This document shows positions 58,440 to 64,000 of a stretch of 64,000 nt of DNA, piece by piece. Both the position numbers and the translations under genes were made by a program. Source of the stretch: Perilla frutescens (Eukaryota > Streptophyta > Magnoliopsida > Lamiales > Lamiaceae); NCBI GenBank assembly GCA_026008535.1, contig BRKX01000001.1:70506317-70570316 (forward strand). Reading direction: 5' to 3'. Position 1 is the first letter of the stretch, and each line of letters opens with the position of its first letter. Under the pieces are notes generated by a model. The model had not been told where the DNA came from. It worked only from the letters and a program-made list of their open reading frames with translations, and did no database searches.

Positions 58440-58860
58440 AATTTGACCTTCAAACGGTCGTCGAAGTTTTCGGGGAAGATTTGTATCCTTGATTTTCTCT
58501 GACTTGATATTTGGATTTGGTCTTCGAGGTTTTCGGGAAAGATTTGTATCCTCGATCTTATTTAACTTGGTATTTGGACCTGATAACATTAACCGGGGGC
58601 CGACGACCTTGATTCCGAATTGAATGTTGGTTTTGAGGTGATTCTGACGAAAAACGACTTGAATCTTGCTAGAACACCTTAGATATTTAGATTTTATAAT
58701 GTCGTCTGGATGGTTTCAGAACCTTGATTCCGAATCGAACGCTGGATTTGATATGACTCCGGCAAAGAATGGCTTGAATGTTGGAGAGAACTTCGTAGAT
58801 AATTTTTCTCCAACTTCTTGAGCTATTCAATTCTGATTTCCGGTGTGTTTTCAACTGATA
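58440..58860. other. LTR-like stretch with internal short repeats
   Basis: Contains TTTTCGGGGAAGATTTGTAT twice about 59 bp apart (near 58470 and 58529) and ACCTTGATTCCGAAT twice about 115 bp apart. The composition looks like an LTR interior. No boundaries found. Confidence 0.4.
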
Positions 58861-58920
58861 TGGAGGTCCTATTTATAGTTGTAGGGAAAGAGAGACACTA
58901 TTTCATTAGCTGTTGGAAAT

Positions 58921-58922
<2 letters not shown>

Positions 58923-58974
<52 letters not shown>
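58923..58974. repeat. (TA)n microsatellite
   Basis: A 52-bp pure TA run; the ORF here with IYIYIY is an artefact. Confidence 0.95.
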
Positions 58975-58978
<4 letters not shown>

Positions 58979-59769
58979 AGATATTTACTTGTTATTAAAG
59001 ACTCTTGATATTTATCATATAATAATATCTTTATTATTTAAATATTTTTATCTAATTTTGAATTTCATAAAATCCAAAACTAAATAAATATATAAAAATT
59101 AATAAAAATATTATGTATAATATTATTAACCTTCGCCTCCTACAGACACATGTCATATATTCGGGAGGAATTTGTAGTGCATGAGGTTGTAGGATGAAAT
59201 TTACCTCCGTGGTGCTAATCTGGCGATTATTTATGACTTTTTTTTTTTGTGGAGTTTGAAAGTCTAACACCATATATAATTAATGTTGTCTTTTCCTCAC
59301 TCACTTTAGTATCACTAATTTATATGTATCCTTGACCGATCTACGAATTTTGTGAACAAGTAAAAATAGCAATGTAACTTGTAAGTCTGTAACGTATAAA
59401 TTTAAATGAATTTATTAGTCAATAATAATTTTGTTCAAGTCGCTGTATTACTTCAATTATTCCATGTTTCATCATTCAAAAATAAATTATTTCTGATAAT
59501 GAAATATAAAAACTATCAAAATACCTTATATGCATTTCAATTTTTATATTAATTTTTTTGTGAAAATTCATTCATTGATTGTCTATTAAATTTAATAAAT
59601 AATTTATTAAAAAATAACTAAAAAGTAAAATAGAATCGAAACACATATTCATATTCAATATTAGATTGATATTTTCAATCAATATTCAAATTCTAAATTG
59701 ATAGATATTTTTATTTTTTGATGTCCCAAATTGACATTACGCTAAATCTAACATATCTTTGGAGGGTTG
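58975..59769. other. Duplicated flank of the IQD gene
   Basis: 59255-59769 aligns with 42600-43380 (TCCTCACTCACTTTAGTATC; TTACTTCAATTATTCCATG). No gene. Confidence 0.6.
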
Positions 59770-60148
59770 GAATTTCCTGTTACACTTTCTTGTGTTTCAT
59801 GTTTCATTATTAAATTTATGATTTTAATAATATTTATTATAAAATAAAAATTAATTATAACATAAATAATCATAGTCAACATTTATCAACAAAAAAATGA
59901 ATTAAAAAATTATAAAACATAATTTTTAAAAAATAAACCATAATAATGAACTATTAATTAGAAATAAAAAATTAAATATTAAAAAATAATTATAAAGCCT
60001 AATTGGATTGGGTGAACCCTAAAAACAATCTTAAACTTAAACTAAATCACAAAAAAAAAAAAAAAATTGAAGAAAAAAATACAAAAAAAACTCGTAATTT
60101 AAAAGTGTAACAGAGGGGGTAACACAAACAGTGTATTAGGAAATTTCA
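59770..60148. mobile_element. MITE, family 2, member B
   Basis: 379 bp in the opposite orientation to member A. Ends GAATTTCCTGTTACACTTTC and ..GTATTAGGAAATTTC. The paralogous position in the other block (near 43380-43440) lacks it, with different sequence there. Confidence 0.7.
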
Positions 60149-60475
60149 ATTCAAATGATATAGCATTATAGCTACTCTACTGACTACTATAATCTTCTAA
60201 TTCTTCTTGAACATATCTTTCGAGACACAGTGATATAAATTTCAATGCCTAATTTCCAATTTCTACGATTCCTTTTCAAACTTTATTAAAATATTTATAG
60301 TGAATTGACACCTACAAAAATATATTAACGTGTCCAACTTTGTAAGGAATTGAATCAATAACATTTTACGAATAAAACAAAGATATATTATAATTAACAC
60401 AAACAAAACACACAAATGATAAAAACCACGCAGAATCCAATAATTAATGTAATGCATGATTCTAATCAGAATTAT

Positions 60476-61599
60476 TCAACTAGACCTAAACATGTTTCTT
60501 TTACTAGTATTCATTAGTTCGCTGTTGAATGAGCTCCACGAAGAAATGCTCTGTTTCGAAGGAGAATCTTGGCAAGAATATGAGTCCGGCAACCTCAGCC
60601 GTTGCCTCGGGGTGCTCGACGACCTCGCCTTCGCCTTCGCCTTCGCCTTCGCAGATTCTGTCGTAGCCATGTATGCCGGAAAAATAGGTGCATTGTGTGA
60701 AGATGCATAATATCTCGTTGGTCTCTCCTTTGCATGGCAGAACGATCGCCTCCGTTGTGTAAAGGGAGAGTTTATCAAGTCCTCTGTTTTCCCCTGTTCT
60801 ATTGCATTTCTCAGCTTCAATTGCGCCAGCTTAGTTGTTCCAACTGGGATTTGCTTCCCTTCGATGATCTTTGATCTTTCTAGACGAAGCTCCCACTGAA
60901 AAAACACGAGACGGGTCATCAGTGGAAGCCCGATAAATTAATAGTTTTTATCTTTCAGTTCCCGAAAAAGTAGTAGGTGTAGGTATACCTACCAGTGAGA
61001 TCAATGCTAGTTTCTTGATCAAGTCTCGTCGCGCTAGCTCGCCTCGAACCACGGCTTGAAGCTTCACGACTCCTTTGAGTGCGCTCAGTGCTTTTCTAGC
61101 CTGCATAATTTTCATTTTTAAATTTTCAAATTATGCGTCATTTAATGAGACTGGATTTGATTTGAATAGACTCACAAGATATCCCCTGTAGCAAGTTTGG
61201 ATTTTTATAGCTGCTGAGCGCAGATTTTTCCTGCGCAGTTCTTGCGAGAAATTTGTGAGCCGGGCCACCTCGGCCGCCGCATTAGCAGCGGCGACGGCAG
61301 CCTCTGCCGCCGCTGCTGCAGCAGCCGCGACCGCGATCGCGTGGTTTTGTCGATCCTCGGCTGCATCGTTCAGTGTTGTCTGGGGTGCTTCTATTGCAGG
61401 GTAGCGTTTGAATTTGGACGCTACGAACAGTGATCTTGGATTCTTCCATTTCTGAGCAGTCAAAATTGGAATGAATATTTCACTAGTGATATGCACAAAA
61501 TTGAATTAATTGAAGAGATTTCACCTTTTCTGATTTTGGTTTTGGTTCGGAAATGAAAAGTCTTTTCACATACGTGAACCAGCTTTTCCTCTTTCCCAT
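60476..61599 (-). CDS. IQD (IQ67-domain) calmodulin-binding protein
   Basis: Four exons: 61525-61599, 61176-61451, 60993-61100, 60476-60895 (TGA). They total 879 nt for 292 residues, all phase 0. Begins MGKRKSWFTYVKRLF, a typical IQD start. The IQ67 region is AAIKIQTCYRGYL then ARKALSALKGVVKLQAVVRG and ELARRDLIKKLA. The phase-0 intron between GYL and ARKAL is the position conserved across this family. An alanine-rich tract (AIAVAAAAAAAAEAAVAAAN) lies just before the first IQ motif. The C-terminal part has TSKRNMFRSS. IQD proteins link calmodulin to microtubules and the cell periphery; this member is short. One broken paralogue is at 44825-45558. Confidence 0.93.
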
Positions 61600-61638
61600 C
61601 TGAAAGTTGTGCAAATAATAATCAGACAGGTTTCCTGC

Positions 61639-61640
<2 letters not shown>

Positions 61641-61671
<31 letters not shown>
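61641..61671. repeat. (GA)n microsatellite upstream of IQD
   Basis: A 31-bp GA run 42 bp upstream of the IQD start codon (CT on the coding strand), so in its 5' leader. Confidence 0.95.
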
Positions 61672-61674
<3 letters not shown>

Positions 61675-63401
61675 AACAATATGATGATGTGAATGAAAAC
61701 ATACATATAGAAATTCATGTGAAGCATGCAGGAGGAAGAAAATATCCGACAGTTTCTTGGATTTCAATCTTTCTTAATTTTATTTTTTTGATGGGAGTGT
61801 AGATATATATTTCTTGTTGAGCATACAATATTCATGATCTTAAAATCATTTGGACCGAAGGCTTTCACCATACTATTAAGATTGAAAAACTCACGATCTC
61901 AATATCATTTGGGCCTACATAAAATCAGTACATGGAAACATGATATGATCATCTGCTTTGGGCCTAAACGACACGTGTAATCCATCTGATCATCTCTCCC
62001 ACTCCTAACAATTTCAAAGGCACATCATGTGCTCTGATAGAAAGGAGAGAGAAAGCAACTTTAGAAAAAGTAGTTACAGCTGATTTTTGAATAATGAATT
62101 CCTTTTTCAAGTAGTTTTGCTTTTGAGACCCATATCCATATATATATCATCTCTTTCTTCTCTCACTGTCCTTCGCTAACCAGTTGAAAATTGAAATTTA
62201 GGGACATGATGTAGATGGCTTCAATTGATGCATTGCTTTCTCAGACTACATATGTAATAATGAATCCATCAAACATAATACTGTAGTATATACAATATTG
62301 AAGCACGATTGTTTTGCATGCATTAAAAATTAAAATTAACCCCGTGTCACCATCGTATTTAATTAAGTTTGATTTTTTTTTTGTACTAAAAAAATAAAAA
62401 TATAAAAATCATTATAGTAATTACTAATTAGTGACTCAATATTGTGAAATTTCATGAGGAATTAGCTACGTGACAGCCGATTTGGTAGAATCTGCTCAAA
62501 AGTCAATTTAACAAGAAGCCAAACACTCTACCAACCATTTTATTCTCTTCTTTTTTTTTCTTGCCTTTTTTCTTTGCATGTTTGCCATGTAACACTGTTA
62601 ATTGTGCGGCGTGGGACTTGATTTAAAATGCATTGATGAAATTTGAACTTATGTTTTTTTTATTATATATATAATTAAACTAATTCACTTTTCCAATAGT
62701 TTACCTAATATTTTTCACAAGTGAATCCATATTGAGAAATTTATATTTTACTCGTCCCACAATGGTGAACTTATAAAGTCGAATGTCACCATCTTCCCAT
62801 GTTATTTTGAAAAATTACAAATTAAACAAACTTGGCTGTGTGTGCAATTTTGTGAAAAAGGGTCCTATTTGATAACATACTGACGTATATATAGTTCTAG
62901 AAGCTTAAATTAAGTGGGAAGGGGGTATGACTTTTGTGTTTGAACTTTACCTAATTGCATACTAGATTGTTTTCAATTAAAATAATATTTGATTTGGTCC
63001 CATTTCATTTATATGTGGTTAAGTTATTTTGTGCCTAATTTATGAACTAGTTAATCATTATTCGACTTATCTTTCAGCTTGATTTTTATTTTTGAAGAAA
63101 TTACCCTTGGCCGAGAAAAACAAATAAAAAATCGTACGGATTTGAAAACATTAGACTAGAGAAGTCATTATCATGATTTACAAGGGTAGTTATGGAAATA
63201 CGTGCAACGTCGAGAGTCGTACGTTTGCCAACAACTACGTCTTTCCCCAGCCGCGATTCAGCGCGTGCACCGAACAGCGTACTCTCTCTCTCTCTCTCTC
63301 TCTCTTATTTAATGTATTATAAATGTTTGTAATTTTGGAACCCTTGAATAATTGTGAAGTAGAAATTCCACTAACTAATTGTTTGTTTTTCGTAAGTCAC
63401 A
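61672..63401. other. IQD upstream region and intergenic DNA
   Basis: No gene supported. 61795-61990 is expected to include the IQD promoter; a (CT)n run is at 63282-63304. Confidence 0.45.
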
Positions 63402-63797
63402 TAATTACAAGACTAAACCATTATTTACATTCCAAACTATTTCTATTTTCTCAGATCTATCACAAACTAACATTTTTATCAATTAAATATTAAAACTATT
63501 AAAAAATAATTAAATATATCCCCAGATATATTTTTAAGCAAAAAATACCTAATATTTCAGTTAAATACTTGGATCTTCTTCTTATGTTGTAGTTAAATCG
63601 ATCTTATCTATGACATAATATCTTTATTTTAATTTTTTAAATGTTTTTTAGATCTGATTTTGGCAAAAAAATTTATTTGGGGATATATTTAATTAGTTTT
63701 TAATAGTTTAGGTATTTAATTGATAAAAATATTAATTTAAAATATATTTGAGAAAATTAAAATAGTTTAGGATATAAATATTGGCTTAGCCTAATTA
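63402..63797. mobile_element. Long inverted-repeat element (foldback/MITE-like)
   Basis: The left arm, about 63402-63532, reads TAATTACAAG.. through ATCAATTAAAT to AAATATATCCCC. The right arm, about 63665-63797, is its inverted counterpart (GGGGATATATTTAATTAG, ATTTAATTGATAAAAATA, TTAGCCTAATTA). A short loop separates arms of about 130 bp. AT-rich, non-coding. Confidence 0.7.
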
Positions 63798-64000
63798 TAA
63801 ATCCTTCAAAAATTAGCTTTAAATTAAAAGCATTCCCACACAATTCTAAGTGAAATTAAACAAGGAGGATTTAAAAAATAAATGAAATAACTATAACAGG
63901 TTACATACTGTAAATTCTAAGGTTGGTGGTCATTTACTATTTACAATTAATTTTTGCTATTTTCAATATTTATGGTTGGTCAATGAAATAATTTTAATTT
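63798..64000. other. End of window
   Basis: AT-rich, no feature seen. Confidence 0.4.

Noticed and set aside
58818..59087. 89-codon ORF with IYIYIY run
   Set aside because: Made by the (TA)n microsatellite.
1..64000. CRISPR arrays, bacterial operons, tRNA or rRNA genes
   Set aside because: None seen. The tandem repeats lack spacer structure, and the genes have spliceosomal introns.

Overview
This is a plant nuclear window, almost certainly from a eudicot. Its genes are split by short GT..AG introns in AT-rich intergenic DNA, and it carries a DYW-class PPR gene, an IQD gene, DUF247 genes, an NBS-LRR relic, Ty1/copia and Ty3/gypsy pieces, MITEs and many (GA)n/(TA)n microsatellites. I cannot name the species from sequence alone; an asterid is only a guess. 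All exon models below were built by hand from reading frame plus splice sites, and every complete one closes in frame.

Positions 1-33.6 kb are mostly ordinary housekeeping DNA. In order: the 3' part of a TIGR01589-type plant gene (+); a complete 13-exon cystathionine beta-lyase gene (-); a 1.4-kb solo-LTR-like insertion; a possible 48-residue membrane peptide gene (+); a broken NBS-LRR gene framed by 280-bp direct repeats; a plant mobile domain (PMD/MAIN-like) gene (-); an AT-rich gap with a degenerate satellite; augmin subunit 1 (+); a tandem pair of SAM-dependent methyltransferases (-); pyrroline-5-carboxylate reductase (+); and an intronless DYW PPR gene (-). The enzymes act in methionine synthesis (CBL), proline synthesis (P5CR) and microtubule nucleation (AUG1). 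I see no functional link between them.

Positions 34-61.6 kb are an accessory region built by segmental duplication. The repeated unit is a DUF247 gene followed about 4.7 kb later by an IQD calmodulin-binding gene, all on the minus strand. Unit 1 is dead: its DUF247 copy carries deletions, a nonsense codon and a 4,756-bp copia element with 5-bp target duplications, and its IQD copy is a truncated pseudogene. A second DUF247 gene (46.3-47.7 kb) is intact. Unit 3 (54.3-61.6 kb) has an intact DUF247 gene and an intact IQD gene. Because the units are paralogous, several mobile elements in one unit have a matching empty site in the other. This supports their boundaries, including a 1,047-bp long-TIR element with GC-richer cargo.

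The last 2.4 kb has no gene I can support, but it contains a ~396-bp inverted-repeat element. I found no tRNA, rRNA or CRISPR. The best candidates for new biology are the DUF247-IQD tandem unit, the small peptide ORF at 11.35 kb with its upstream ORFs, and the uncharacterised TIR elements.
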